Shown: in pieces, positions 11,473 to 20,757 of the stretch
Layout of the letters: every line of letters begins with the position of its first letter
How positions within the stretch are numbered: the stretch's first letter is position 1
NCBI RefSeq assembly: GCF_012932965.1
Contig: NZ_JABBXH010000004.1
Coordinates: 124,001-188,000, forward strand
Source: Thalassotalea algicola
Lineage (GTDB): Bacteria; Pseudomonadota; Gammaproteobacteria; Enterobacterales; Alteromonadaceae
Direction: 5' to 3'
Length of the DNA stretch: 64,000 nucleotides
The notes under the pieces: model-generated
Seen by the model: only the letters and a program-made list of their open reading frames with translations
What the model was told of the DNA's origin: nothing
Databases searched by the model: none
Made by a program: the position numbers and the translations under genes

Positions 11473-14400
11473 TTACTGGTGTTTTAAATAAAGATAACTG
11501 GATAGTAATTCTAAGCTGTCTAACTCCATGACAGATATAAAATCGAAAGACTCCTGTTTAGGTCCGTGAATTCCTACCCAATTCACCATTTTATTATGCT
11601 GTATTGTCTTGAGAGACAACTCTATTAGCACGCTAATTTGATCCCAGCTATAAGCGAATGGTTGCTCTAAATCGAACGGAAAGAAACTATAAGCTAGCTT
11701 AATGTCAATATCTTGATCAAAGGCATGTTTAAATCGATGAGTTAAATTAGTCGATAAATCTGCGGCATCATTGCCCTTTTCATAACCTATAATTGCAAAA
11801 ACATTCTCAGACCATCTAACAACCAAATCGTCCTCATTCTTGCTATATTCCATCAAATCAACAATGTTGATAATCTGGCTATTAGACGTTTTATTAATAT
11901 CTTGGATTTGAACCATTAATATATAAAGCCTAGGTAACAAACTTCGCTGTAAAGGCTTTAAGTTGTTATGGATTTGCAGCATCAATTTGCTAGCTTGCTC
12001 AATATATATATCTAAATACCGTCTGCTTTTAACACCCGTTACTTTATCAATTATTGCTACTTTTTCTAATTGACGATTCGCTTGCTCTAACTCGCTATTC
12101 TTTTGAACGTATTTTTCTGTCTTTTCTATAACTTGCTCTTTTAAGTACGCACGTTGATCTTGCTCAGAAAGTAATTTTCGATTCATCAAACGTGAGTATA
12201 AAAGTAAAGCAAAAGCTAAAAAGAATACATAGAGCAAATAGGCCCACCACGTATTCCAGGGCGCAGGATTAACAATAATATTTAACTGATACGTATGGTT
12301 ACTCCATACGTTATCGCTATTAGCTGCTGTAACCTCGAACGTATAACTTCCAGCAGGTAAGTTTGTATAAGTAGCACGCCTTAGCTTACCTGCATCAATC
12401 CATTCATCTTCGAAGCCTAATAAGCGATATTTATACCGTGTTGCTTCTGGTTCGCTATAGTTTAATCCTACATACTCGAAGGATATTAATTGATCTTGAT
12501 AGTCAAAATTTACAGTATTTAACGAAGATAACGGCTGTTTAAACAAGATTGGTTCATTTAGTTTATAAATATTATTTAGCTTGATGATCGGAGCCGGCTG
12601 AGCATCAATTATTTTGCTAGGGTTAATACCGTTAAAACCTCGAGCGCTGCCAAATAGTAAAATATTGTTTTTTGTTCTGAACACCGCACCATGGTTGAAC
12701 TCTAAATCAGTTAAACCATGCCTGTTGTCGAAATGTTTAAATACCTTTGAAGTAGGTGAATATCGTGAAATACCATTATTAGAACTAAACCAGATATTCC
12801 CTGAAATATCCTGAACCAAGCCGTATACGGTTTGGTCTTTCATGCCATCTTTGATATCGAAGTGCTCAAATATGAAGTTATTACGTTTAATGTTTTGATG
12901 GCTGAGAAAGTTAATGCCACCAGCTTGGCTGCCGCTCCATAAATTTCCTTGCTGATCAAACAACATTATCCAACTCAAATCACTGCTAATGGTACCAATA
13001 TCATCTGGGTTATGATTTAAGTGCGTAAACTCTTCTGAATCTACGTCAAGTCGATTAAGTCCTCCGCCATATGTAGCAAGCCAAATATCGCCATGCTTAT
13101 CTTCTTCCACTTGCAACACATGACTTATACTCGGTCCTTTAGTTGGTTTTTTTTCATTATAGGTAAAACGTTTGAATGAATTATCTTGCAATAATAAGTT
13201 AAGGCCATTGTGGTAGGTACTTACCCAGAGCCTACTATTTGAGTCTCTATAAATATCGGTAATACTATTGGCAGAAAGGCTATCTTGCTCGTTACCATTA
13301 AATTTATAATGTCGAATTACCCGTTTAGCTCGTAAATCATATTTAATTAATCCTGAAGAGCGTGTACCTATCCAAATGATTTGCTCTTCCGACATCAAGG
13401 CACTTATTCTGACCCTTCCTATTTCACTAGGCTCAAGCAAAACCGTCATGTCATTAGTCTTTGAATCTAGCTGGTATACAAGTCCATCGTAAGAGCTAAT
13501 TAAAGTAGAGTTTTCACCAAAATTAGTAAACCCTGTAATTAACTTACTAGAAAGAGACAACTCGTTGTTTTTATCATATTGATTGAACGTAGCCATATGA
13601 GGGTCCCAACGACTTGTTCCCGACATTGTACCAACCCAAACCATTTGGCTGTCATCTTCATAAATGCTTAAAACAAAATTTCCGGCAAGACTAAACATAT
13701 TCGCATTTGAGTGCTTAGCTTTTGTAAATGATTTATTGGAAAAGTCGTAAATAGATAAGCCTTTATCTGTAGCGATCCAAATATTTTGCCTAGAATCCTG
13801 ATAAATCGCTTCAACAGTATTACTTGCCAGAGCTAAGCTACCAGACTTTTTATCTGTAAAATGGACTTTCTTACCAACTCGAGTATCAATTTTTACTAAA
13901 CCATTTTCTGCAGTGCCAACCCAAACATTACCTAAATCATCTTGGTGTATTGCATTAATAAGTTTAGCGAAATTTACGTCTGTAGATAATTCATCAAATG
14001 CAATGGCTACGAGCATCTGGGTATTGGTATCTAACGTATAAATACCGTTACCATTCGTCCCAATCCATATATTGCCATCATTTATCTGGTTAAACGCGTG
14101 AATGGGTATATCAATCAAATAATGATTAACTACATTCCAACTACCTTCGTTTTCAGACAGTACATTTATTCCTTTTTCTGTTCCTACCCAAATATTGCCA
14201 TTTGAATCTTCCATTAATGTATTTATGTTTCTACTTAAAAGCTTAGCTGTTGATAAATGATTGAAACCATTTATCAACGGATTAAATAGGTTCAACCCTT
14301 CTCTAGTTGCAACCCACAGCCGGCCTTTACTATCAACTAATATGTCACTAACGACATCTGAGGAAAGTGATGTTAAAACGTTATTATCGTGCAAATATGT

Positions 14401-14610
14401 AACAACATCATACCCATCATAACGATGGAGGCCTTCTTGCGAACCAAACCACATAAAACCATCATGGTCCTGTGCGATAGCGTAAATGGCTTTATAAGAC
14501 AATGGGTTTTCGATTGAAAATCGTTTGAAAATATCGAAGGAGTTTGCAAACAAAGGATAGGAATAAGAGAGACAAACTAAAAGTACAATAATTTTTTTCA
14601 AGTTTGCCAT
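11473..14610 (-). CDS. periplasmic two-component-type propeller sensor with Y_Y_Y domain and degenerate GGDEF domain
   Basis: A 1045-residue protein. It has a signal peptide (1-22), repeated Reg_prop blades over about 24-640 (units like GDIWLATYGGGLNRLD, GNIWVGTEKGINVLS), a Y_Y_Y domain at about 700-765, one membrane helix (about 772-795), a charged coiled coil (about 800-845) and a GGDEF-like fold. The fold opens with DKVTGVKSRRYLDIYI, but the catalytic GG(D/E)EF motif is replaced by SENVF in VVRWSENVFAIIGY. It is therefore probably not an active diguanylate cyclase. It may bind nucleotide or act by protein contact. It follows an S8 protease gene by 38 bases on the same strand and is probably co-transcribed with it. 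Confidence 0.88.
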   Translation of the reverse strand: MANLKKIIVLLVCLSYSYPLFANSFDIFKRFSIENPLSYKAIYAIAQDHDGFMWFGSQEGLHRYDGYDVVTYLHDNNVLTSLSSDVVSDILVDSKGRLWVATREGLNLFNPLINGFNHLSTAKLLSRNINTLMEDSNGNIWVGTEKGINVLSENEGSWNVVNHYLIDIPIHAFNQINDGNIWIGTNGNGIYTLDTNTQMLVAIAFDELSTDVNFAKLINAIHQDDLGNVWVGTAENGLVKIDTRVGKKVHFTDKKSGSLALASNTVEAIYQDSRQNIWIATDKGLSIYDFSNKSFTKAKHSNANMFSLAGNFVLSIYEDDSQMVWVGTMSGTSRWDPHMATFNQYDKNNELSLSSKLITGFTNFGENSTLISSYDGLVYQLDSKTNDMTVLLEPSEIGRVRISALMSEEQIIWIGTRSSGLIKYDLRAKRVIRHYKFNGNEQDSLSANSITDIYRDSNSRLWVSTYHNGLNLLLQDNSFKRFTYNEKKPTKGPSISHVLQVEEDKHGDIWLATYGGGLNRLDVDSEEFTHLNHNPDDIGTISSDLSWIMLFDQQGNLWSGSQAGGINFLSHQNIKRNNFIFEHFDIKDGMKDQTVYGLVQDISGNIWFSSNNGISRYSPTSKVFKHFDNRHGLTDLEFNHGAVFRTKNNILLFGSARGFNGINPSKIIDAQPAPIIKLNNIYKLNEPILFKQPLSSLNTVNFDYQDQLISFEYVGLNYSEPEATRYKYRLLGFEDEWIDAGKLRRATYTNLPAGSYTFEVTAANSDNVWSNHTYQLNIIVNPAPWNTWWAYLLYVFFLAFALLLYSRLMNRKLLSEQDQRAYLKEQVIEKTEKYVQKNSELEQANRQLEKVAIIDKVTGVKSRRYLDIYIEQASKLMLQIHNNLKPLQRSLLPRLYILMVQIQDINKTSNSQIINIVDLMEYSKNEDDLVVRWSENVFAIIGYEKGNDAADLSTNLTHRFKHAFDQDIDIKLAYSFFPFDLEQPFAYSWDQISVLIELSLKTIQHNKMVNWVGIHGPKQESFDFISVMELDSLELLSSYLYLKHQ

Positions 14611-14648
14611 CTCTATTTTAAGTTATTAACCAAATATACTAGGCTTTT

Positions 14649-16367
14649 TTACTGTTGTTCAACCCAGTTGTTAACGCTAATTTGTTCAGTCGTACTGACT
14701 TCAACATTAGTTTTCCAGATAAAATGGTCAACATTGGTTTTCCAGATGAAATGATCGACATTAGTTTTCCAAATAAAGTGATCGACTTCCGTTTGGCTTT
14801 CCCAATCAAAATTGTTGATATCGTAACTGGTTTTCCAAATAAAATGATCAACATAAGTGTCTGAGTGCCATTTATAACCTAGCTCTTCATTAATAGGCTG
14901 ACTAACATCCCAAATATACGCATCACTTAGTCCTTTAACATAAAAGTTTCCATCTTCGTTAATATTTGCGCTACCTGAATAGTGCTCTTCGTCAGACAAA
15001 TCTTTTGCTATGTTAAGCCCTTGGTTTGCGCAGTCTTTTACTGTACTAATGAGAGAGTTAAATGCATTAACCATTCCTGCGCCCTGCTGAAAAACACTAT
15101 ATGCTAGATTACCCTGCCCATCTAAAGCTAAATCTGCACCAGCAATAATTCGGCACTTTACCTGATCAGGCGTTAAGCTTGGATCTTTTGTTAAAATTAG
15201 AGCTGCCACACCTGAAACTACAGCCGCAGCCTGTGATGTACCAGACATTTCAAAATAACGACCTCCGTCATGATATTCAGGATGCGCTTGCACTATTTGA
15301 CTATCAAAAGACATTAAGCCCGATAGGTGCCCGCCTGGTGCTACTATTTCCGGCTTAACGAATCCTTCATAAGTTGGTCCAGCCGCACTAAACGTCGCAA
15401 GTCTATCGTCAGTACCCTCAGTAATCGTATAGTTGTCCGACATAGCGCCTACCGTAATGATATACGGTACATTTCCTGGCACACCAATAGTCATTGGATC
15501 TGGTCCTGTATTGCCTGCAGATGCTACGACTACCATACCCTCTTGCCAAGCTTTCATTACAGCCTGATTCAACGGATCATCCCAATAATGAGAACGAATT
15601 GGTGCACTAAACGACATATTAAGTACACGTAAGTTAATTTGATCTTTTACGTCTAAAGCCCAGCTAATCCCTCTAATAATGTCTGCATATGATGCTTTAC
15701 CTTCCGCATCAAACGCCTTGATCCCGACTAAAGCAGCATTAGGCGCTACTCCATAAACGTTACCATACATGTCTGTATCACTATTACCTGCTACACTCGC
15801 CACATGTGTACCGTGACCACTAGCTTCATCGTCATAGTTACTTATAGTATCGTTAATCGCATCATAAGTTCCCCATGCTTTATCTCGACCTTGCATATCA
15901 TAATCAAGGCCCTTTAACTGATCTAAGCCAGTATCTAGGAAACCAATAGTCACTCCTTCACCCAAATTATAAAAGTAATGAACTAAGTCAGCATCAATGA
16001 CGTATGGAACAGAAGCTAAAGGCTGAAAACGTTTCTTACTACTTCCCCAGGCAGAGCTTTTAACGTTATGATTTTGGCTTACTTTTACAGGAAGTGTTTT
16101 TTGAATTTTAACTAATTGATTCTGTGTTAGGTTAACAGCAATAGAGTTAATAATAGGTAAGCTATGGGTAGGCTTTAGCCCCATTGATTTAACCAATTTT
16201 AATAATGCAGGTAAATCTTTGTTAGATAAAATATAAGAGCTAGTTGCTTGTGTAGATAGCGTACTGGTAATTACTTTCTCAGCATTTGCTATTCCCGCGA
16301 GCAAATAACTACAAGTAATAATTACCGCAACAAGAGGTTGAATGATATTTTTATTTTTTTGCGTCAT
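14649..16367 (-). CDS. secreted S8 family serine protease with C-terminal FIWKT repeats
   Basis: This 572-residue subtilase has a signal peptide (hydrophobic 11-27, likely cleavage after Ala-Asn-Ala near 29) and a propeptide to about 115. The catalytic triad is Asp145 (GFLDTGLD), His185 (GHGTHVA) and Ser378 (MSGTSQAA). After the catalytic domain (ends about 440) comes a tail of about 130 residues with a short repeat: VDHFIWKT at 506-513, a degenerate unit near 517-524 and three units of nine residues at 528-554. The tail has no recognised domain; it could be a cell-surface, substrate or inhibitory element. No PPC or other sorting domain is seen. The gene is divergent from the second S8 protease at 17008. 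Confidence 0.9.
   Translation of the reverse strand: MTQKNKNIIQPLVAVIITCSYLLAGIANAEKVITSTLSTQATSSYILSNKDLPALLKLVKSMGLKPTHSLPIINSIAVNLTQNQLVKIQKTLPVKVSQNHNVKSSAWGSSKKRFQPLASVPYVIDADLVHYFYNLGEGVTIGFLDTGLDQLKGLDYDMQGRDKAWGTYDAINDTISNYDDEASGHGTHVASVAGNSDTDMYGNVYGVAPNAALVGIKAFDAEGKASYADIIRGISWALDVKDQINLRVLNMSFSAPIRSHYWDDPLNQAVMKAWQEGMVVVASAGNTGPDPMTIGVPGNVPYIITVGAMSDNYTITEGTDDRLATFSAAGPTYEGFVKPEIVAPGGHLSGLMSFDSQIVQAHPEYHDGGRYFEMSGTSQAAAVVSGVAALILTKDPSLTPDQVKCRIIAGADLALDGQGNLAYSVFQQGAGMVNAFNSLISTVKDCANQGLNIAKDLSDEEHYSGSANINEDGNFYVKGLSDAYIWDVSQPINEELGYKWHSDTYVDHFIWKTSYDINNFDWESQTEVDHFIWKTNVDHFIWKTNVDHFIWKTNVEVSTTEQISVNNWVEQQ
14706..14786 (-). repeat. three 27-bp tandem repeats coding for VDHFIWKTN
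   Basis: Three consecutive 27-base units encode nine-residue repeats in the tail of the S8 protease. The units differ by a few bases, mostly in third positions, which suggests selection on the protein. Two more diverged copies lie upstream in the gene at about 14796-14852 with 33-base spacing. Confidence 0.9.
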
Positions 16368-17007
16368 CGTTGTTCCTTAGGGTGAATTACCGCTATTACT
16401 TCAAGTGATCCTTTTCTAAAGAAGCAAACTAATTTCAACAAATGGCTAAATACTCTTTTCCGTTTAAATACAACACTTGTTAATGTTTCGTAACAATAAT
16501 GTAAATTTAAATATTTATAAACTCTTTTTATAAAACTTTAATGATTAAAGTATATACAGAAAACGTATCAAATTGATTAGTTAACATTTTCTAATAATTT
16601 CAAAATATATTTATTATTAAATTGCCATTTCTTTAGCTTTGTTGGACCGTATCTATGCAAACAATTAAGCTTGAATAAATGCCACTGTGACATCCATGTC
16701 AGGGCAATAGCATCATCCTACTTATTTAACTTTTATCCTCTAGTACAACTACGCCATTTTTTAATATAAAAACGACACTTAAAAATATTACCTATATATT
16801 ACAAAAACTTAAAAGATTACAACGATAATTGGTCAAGTCGCATAAGTACGACATGCTGGCCGTATTTTACTAGCGAGAGATAGCGTCTCGACAGATGCTA
16901 ATAGTGTTGAAAAACAACAATAAGAAAAACAAAAAAACTAACGCAACTAACGAATTAAATTTAAAGCTTAACTCTAAGTTGCCCCGATAATTCAGAGAGA
17001 AACAGTA
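16368..17007. other. 640-base divergent intergenic region between two S8 protease genes
   Basis: No coding frame, RNA gene or mobile element is supported here. The region is very AT-rich. It contains an inverted repeat TGACAT-CC-ATGTCA (16688-16701) that could be an operator, and an AGAGAG ribosome site before the gene at 17008. Its length suggests that it carries control elements for both protease genes. No clear sigma-70 promoter could be chosen. Confidence 0.5.
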
Positions 17008-19413
17008 ATGAAAAATAGTAAATTTATGCTGAGCACACTCGCCCTTTCAATAGTAGCTACGACAAGCTATGTAAATGCAAATACGTTTCAGGATGAAAAA
17101 GCATTAGAGCGAAATGCGCTAAACAAAGTAGTCAAACTAAAAGAAGCTGCTGAAAAAGCTAAAGCAAACACTAGTGATTTTGCACAGTGGATGAACGATA
17201 AGAAACAAGCTCGTCGTGATATGACTGACCGTTTAATCATCACCTATGTAAATGATAAACCTGATTTCAAAATTTTTAGTAGTGAAATGTCTAAGACTAC
17301 AGGGTTAAACCTAAAGTCAGTTAAAACATTAAACAATGGCAAACACATTGTTTCTATTGGCCAAGAAAAGAATATAAAAGATTTAACAACATTAATGGCT
17401 AAGCTGAAGAAGCACCGCTCAGTTTCTTCTGTAGAGCCAGATTACAAACGTTACTTCATGGCACAGAATGAACCTTGGGGCATTGCTAACACACAATCTG
17501 ATTTAGTAAATGATAATGACGCTGCAAATATGACGGTTTGTATCATTGACTCTGGTTATCAACAGAACAACCCTGATCTGTCTGCAAACAATGCAACAGG
17601 TACTAATAACTCTGGAACAGGTAATTGGTACCAAGCTGGCGGCTCTCACGGTACTCACGTGGCTGGTACTATTGCTGCTGTGAATAATAGTGAAGGTGTT
17701 GTTGGTGTGATGCCAAATACCAATGTCAATTTACATATCGTAAAAGTATTCAATGCAGAGGGCTGGGGTTACACTGGCGATCTTGTAGATGCCGTTGATA
17801 CTTGTGTCAATAATGGTGCTAAAGTCGTGAATATGAGTTTAGGTGGCTCTGGTTCAAACAACACAGAGAAAAACTCACTTCAAGCCGCTGCAGATAGTGG
17901 TGTACTACTAATTGCTGCTGCTGGTAACGACGGTGACGCAACGTTCTCTTACCCTGCCTCATATGACTCTGTAATGGCAGTAGGTGCTGTCGATCAAAAC
18001 GGTCAACATGCAGAATTTTCTCAATATACCTCACAAGTCGAAATAGCGGCACCTGGTGAAGCTATTTTATCTACCGTAGCTGGAGATGGTCGTTTAGGTT
18101 ACATATCAATTGGTGGTACTACTTATGGCAACGACGAGGTTGTTCCGCAAAGTCGTTATGTTCAAAGTGGTTCAAGCTTCTCTATTAATAACATTAACGG
18201 CTCAGCAAACGGTACTTTGGGTAGCTGTACAATTTCTGGCAGTTCTTATAGCTGTAATGATGTTGCGGGTAACATCTGTTTAGCAGAGCGAAATGGTAAC
18301 CAAGTTGGAAGTAATTATCCTGAAATAAACCCTGCTAAAGCTTGTGCAGACGCAGGTGCTGCAGGCGTTATCGTATACAGTAATAGTGATCGTCCAGGTT
18401 TACAAAATCCATTTTTAGTAGACGGAAATAGCGATGTTACTGTCCCTACTGTTTCAGTTAATCGTCAATTAGGTCAGCAACTTGCTGGACAACTTGGCAG
18501 CAATGTCAGTTTAACAGTAAATGCAAACCAAGATTATGCTTACTATAACGGTACGTCGATGGCGACGCCACATGTTGCAGGTGTAGCAGCGCTTGTTTGG
18601 AGTAAAAATCCAAACTGTAGTCCTACAGAAGTAAGAAACGCTTTGAAATCAACAGCTGTCGATCTAGATGCTGCCGGTCGTGACGATAAAACAGGCTATG
18701 GTTTAGTACAGGCTAAATCTGCTTCAGATAGCTTAACTGGAAACTGTGGTGGTGGCACTACTAACCCTCCTACTGGTGGTGAATTAGTTAATGGTGTTGC
18801 ACAAAACAACTTATCTGCAAATACATCTGAAGTACTATCATTTACTATGAACGTACCTGCAGGCGCAACGGACCTTAATTTTGATATGTCTGGTGGTTCT
18901 GGTGATGGTGACTTATATGTGAAGTTTGGTTCTGAGCCAACAACATCATCATATGACTGTCGTCCATATAAAAATGGAAATACTGAATCTTGTTCATTCG
19001 CTACACCACAAGCAGGCACATATTATGTAGAAGTTTCTGCTTATTCAGCGTTTTCTGGCGTTACATTAACAGGTAGCTTTACAGAAGGCAGCACTGGTGG
19101 TGGCGCTACAGGTGGTTCTGCATCGGTTTCTGATATTTCAGTGTCAAGAAGAGAGTGGAAATACTACACAATTGATATTCCAGCTGGCATGTCGACACTA
19201 GACTTCACGTTAAGCGGTGGTACAGGAGACGCTGATATGTATATTAAACGTGGCGCTCAACCAACGAGCAGTAGTTACGACTGTCGCCCTTATGAAAACG
19301 GCAACAATGAAACTTGTTCATTCAGCAACCCTATTGCTGATACATGGCACATCGGTCTATACGGCTATCGTGCGGCAAGCGGCATGAAACTAGATGTAGT
19401 TTATAACCCTTAA
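17008..19413 (+). CDS. secreted S8 family serine protease with PA insertion and two PPC domains
   Basis: This 801-residue extracellular protease has a signal peptide (1-24), an inhibitor I9-type propeptide (about 73-148) and a subtilisin domain with Asp181 (IIDSGYQ), His214 (GSHGTHVAG) and Ser517 (NGTSMATPH). A protease-associated domain of about 135 residues (about 365-500) interrupts the catalytic fold before the Ser. Two C-terminal pre-peptidase (PPC) domains follow at about 605-690 and 712-798, each with a GDxDxY core (SGDGDLYVKFG, TGDADMYIKRG). PPC domains are usually removed on secretion by type II systems in marine bacteria. The likely role is degradation of extracellular protein. A bidirectional terminator follows. 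Confidence 0.94.
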   Translation: MKNSKFMLSTLALSIVATTSYVNANTFQDEKALERNALNKVVKLKEAAEKAKANTSDFAQWMNDKKQARRDMTDRLIITYVNDKPDFKIFSSEMSKTTGLNLKSVKTLNNGKHIVSIGQEKNIKDLTTLMAKLKKHRSVSSVEPDYKRYFMAQNEPWGIANTQSDLVNDNDAANMTVCIIDSGYQQNNPDLSANNATGTNNSGTGNWYQAGGSHGTHVAGTIAAVNNSEGVVGVMPNTNVNLHIVKVFNAEGWGYTGDLVDAVDTCVNNGAKVVNMSLGGSGSNNTEKNSLQAAADSGVLLIAAAGNDGDATFSYPASYDSVMAVGAVDQNGQHAEFSQYTSQVEIAAPGEAILSTVAGDGRLGYISIGGTTYGNDEVVPQSRYVQSGSSFSINNINGSANGTLGSCTISGSSYSCNDVAGNICLAERNGNQVGSNYPEINPAKACADAGAAGVIVYSNSDRPGLQNPFLVDGNSDVTVPTVSVNRQLGQQLAGQLGSNVSLTVNANQDYAYYNGTSMATPHVAGVAALVWSKNPNCSPTEVRNALKSTAVDLDAAGRDDKTGYGLVQAKSASDSLTGNCGGGTTNPPTGGELVNGVAQNNLSANTSEVLSFTMNVPAGATDLNFDMSGGSGDGDLYVKFGSEPTTSSYDCRPYKNGNTESCSFATPQAGTYYVEVSAYSAFSGVTLTGSFTEGSTGGGATGGSASVSDISVSRREWKYYTIDIPAGMSTLDFTLSGGTGDADMYIKRGAQPTSSSYDCRPYENGNNETCSFSNPIADTWHIGLYGYRAASGMKLDVVYNP

Positions 19414-19437
19414 GCGTTATAAATAAAATCACAAAAT

Positions 19438-19465
19438 AAAAGGGAAGGCTTAGCCTTCCCTTTTT
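19438..19465. terminator. bidirectional terminator between S8 protease and metC
   Basis: A perfect 12-bp stem (AAAAGGGAAGGC with GCCTTCCCTTTT) around TTA is flanked by A and T runs. It can end transcription of the plus-strand protease and the minus-strand metC. Confidence 0.9.
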
Positions 19466-19479
19466 AACTAAAACGATAA

Positions 19480-20652
19480 TTACTCTGCTGATTTTAATCG
19501 TTCAAAACCTTCTTCTAAATCTGATATTAAATCGTTTACATCTTCTAAACCAACGTGCAACCTGACAAGTGGTCCTTCATAAGTCCAATCTGTTGCCGTT
19601 CTTAATGCACCAACATTTTGTACTGCAATAATTAGGCTTTCAAATCCGCCCCAGGAGTAACCCATCTTAAAATGGTTCATGCCATCAAGAAAATCCGTTA
19701 AGTTTTTTACAACCTGAGGCTTCAAAACGAACGAAAATAAACCGTTGCTGCCAAGAAAATCTCTTTTAAAGTATTCATGGCCAGGACATGTTTCAAAAGC
19801 AGGATGAAAAATAATTTCGACTTCTTCTCTTTTAGATAGCCACTTAGCTATTTTTAACGCATTTTGTTCATGTTGATTCATTCTTACGCCGAGCGTTCTA
19901 ATGCCTCGCAACGCTAAATATAAATCATCCGGCGAAGTGCATTGCCCCATGGTATAGCTGCTTTCTCTTAATGTCGGCCAATATTCTGATGTAGCTGTTG
20001 CTGTACCTAGCATGACATCAGAGTGCCCTACAACGTATTTTGTTGCAGCCTGAATTGAGATATCTACACCTAATTCAAAAGGTTTTAAGTTAATCGGTGA
20101 AGCCCATGTGTTATCTAACATAACAATACAGCCGTGATTATGTGCAACTTCTGCAATCGTTGGAATATCTTGCACTTCCATCGTTAGTGAACCGGGTGAC
20201 TCTAAAAATACAACTGTCGTATTTGCTTGAATTAATGATTCTATATCTTTACCAATTAAAGGGTCATAGTAAGTTGTTGTAATGCCAAGTTTAGTCAGCA
20301 TTTTGTCGCAAAAATCACGTGTAGGTTCATATGCGGTATCAACCATTAAAATATGGTCCCCAGTTTTTACGAAGGACAAAATAGCATTGGTAATAGCAGC
20401 CGTTCCTGAAGGGTAAAGCGCACAACCTGCACCGCCTTCTAGCTCGGTCATAGCGTCACTAAAAGCAAAAGAGGTTGTGGTACCACGGCGACCATAAAAC
20501 AATACTTGATTGGCTCTATGAGTTGTCGCATGTTTCATTTCTTTAACAGTGTCAAATACCACGGTTGATGCTCGCTGCACAGGTGGATTAACAACTCCTT
20601 TAGTCCACTTGCTACTTCGACCTGCATTTACTATACGTGTTTGCTTTTTCAT
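19480..20652 (-). CDS. metC: cystathionine beta-lyase
   Basis: This 390-residue Cys/Met metabolism PLP enzyme has its PLP-binding Lys205 in QAATKYVVGHSDVM. The substrate-region signatures FYGRRGTTTSFAF and YPSGTAAI also fit MetC, not MetB. Role: splits cystathionine to homocysteine, pyruvate and ammonia in methionine synthesis. It lies downstream of polB on the same strand with a 105-base gap, so it probably has its own promoter. No MetJ-box search was decisive by eye. Confidence 0.92.
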   Translation of the reverse strand: MKKQTRIVNAGRSSKWTKGVVNPPVQRASTVVFDTVKEMKHATTHRANQVLFYGRRGTTTSFAFSDAMTELEGGAGCALYPSGTAAITNAILSFVKTGDHILMVDTAYEPTRDFCDKMLTKLGITTTYYDPLIGKDIESLIQANTTVVFLESPGSLTMEVQDIPTIAEVAHNHGCIVMLDNTWASPINLKPFELGVDISIQAATKYVVGHSDVMLGTATATSEYWPTLRESSYTMGQCTSPDDLYLALRGIRTLGVRMNQHEQNALKIAKWLSKREEVEIIFHPAFETCPGHEYFKRDFLGSNGLFSFVLKPQVVKNLTDFLDGMNHFKMGYSWGGFESLIIAVQNVGALRTATDWTYEGPLVRLHVGLEDVNDLISDLEEGFERLKSAE

Positions 20653-20757
20653 TAAGTCGCCTTATTCTTACTTGTATCAAACAAAATAACACTGGCAATC
20701 TAGCCGTCTATACATCTTATAGAAATATAATCGAAAAGCCTATTCAAAAGCTATAAC

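Noticed and set aside
14706-14852. Short tandem repeats as a possible CRISPR array
   Set aside because: The repeats are contiguous, in frame and encode the protease tail; there are no spacers and no cas genes.
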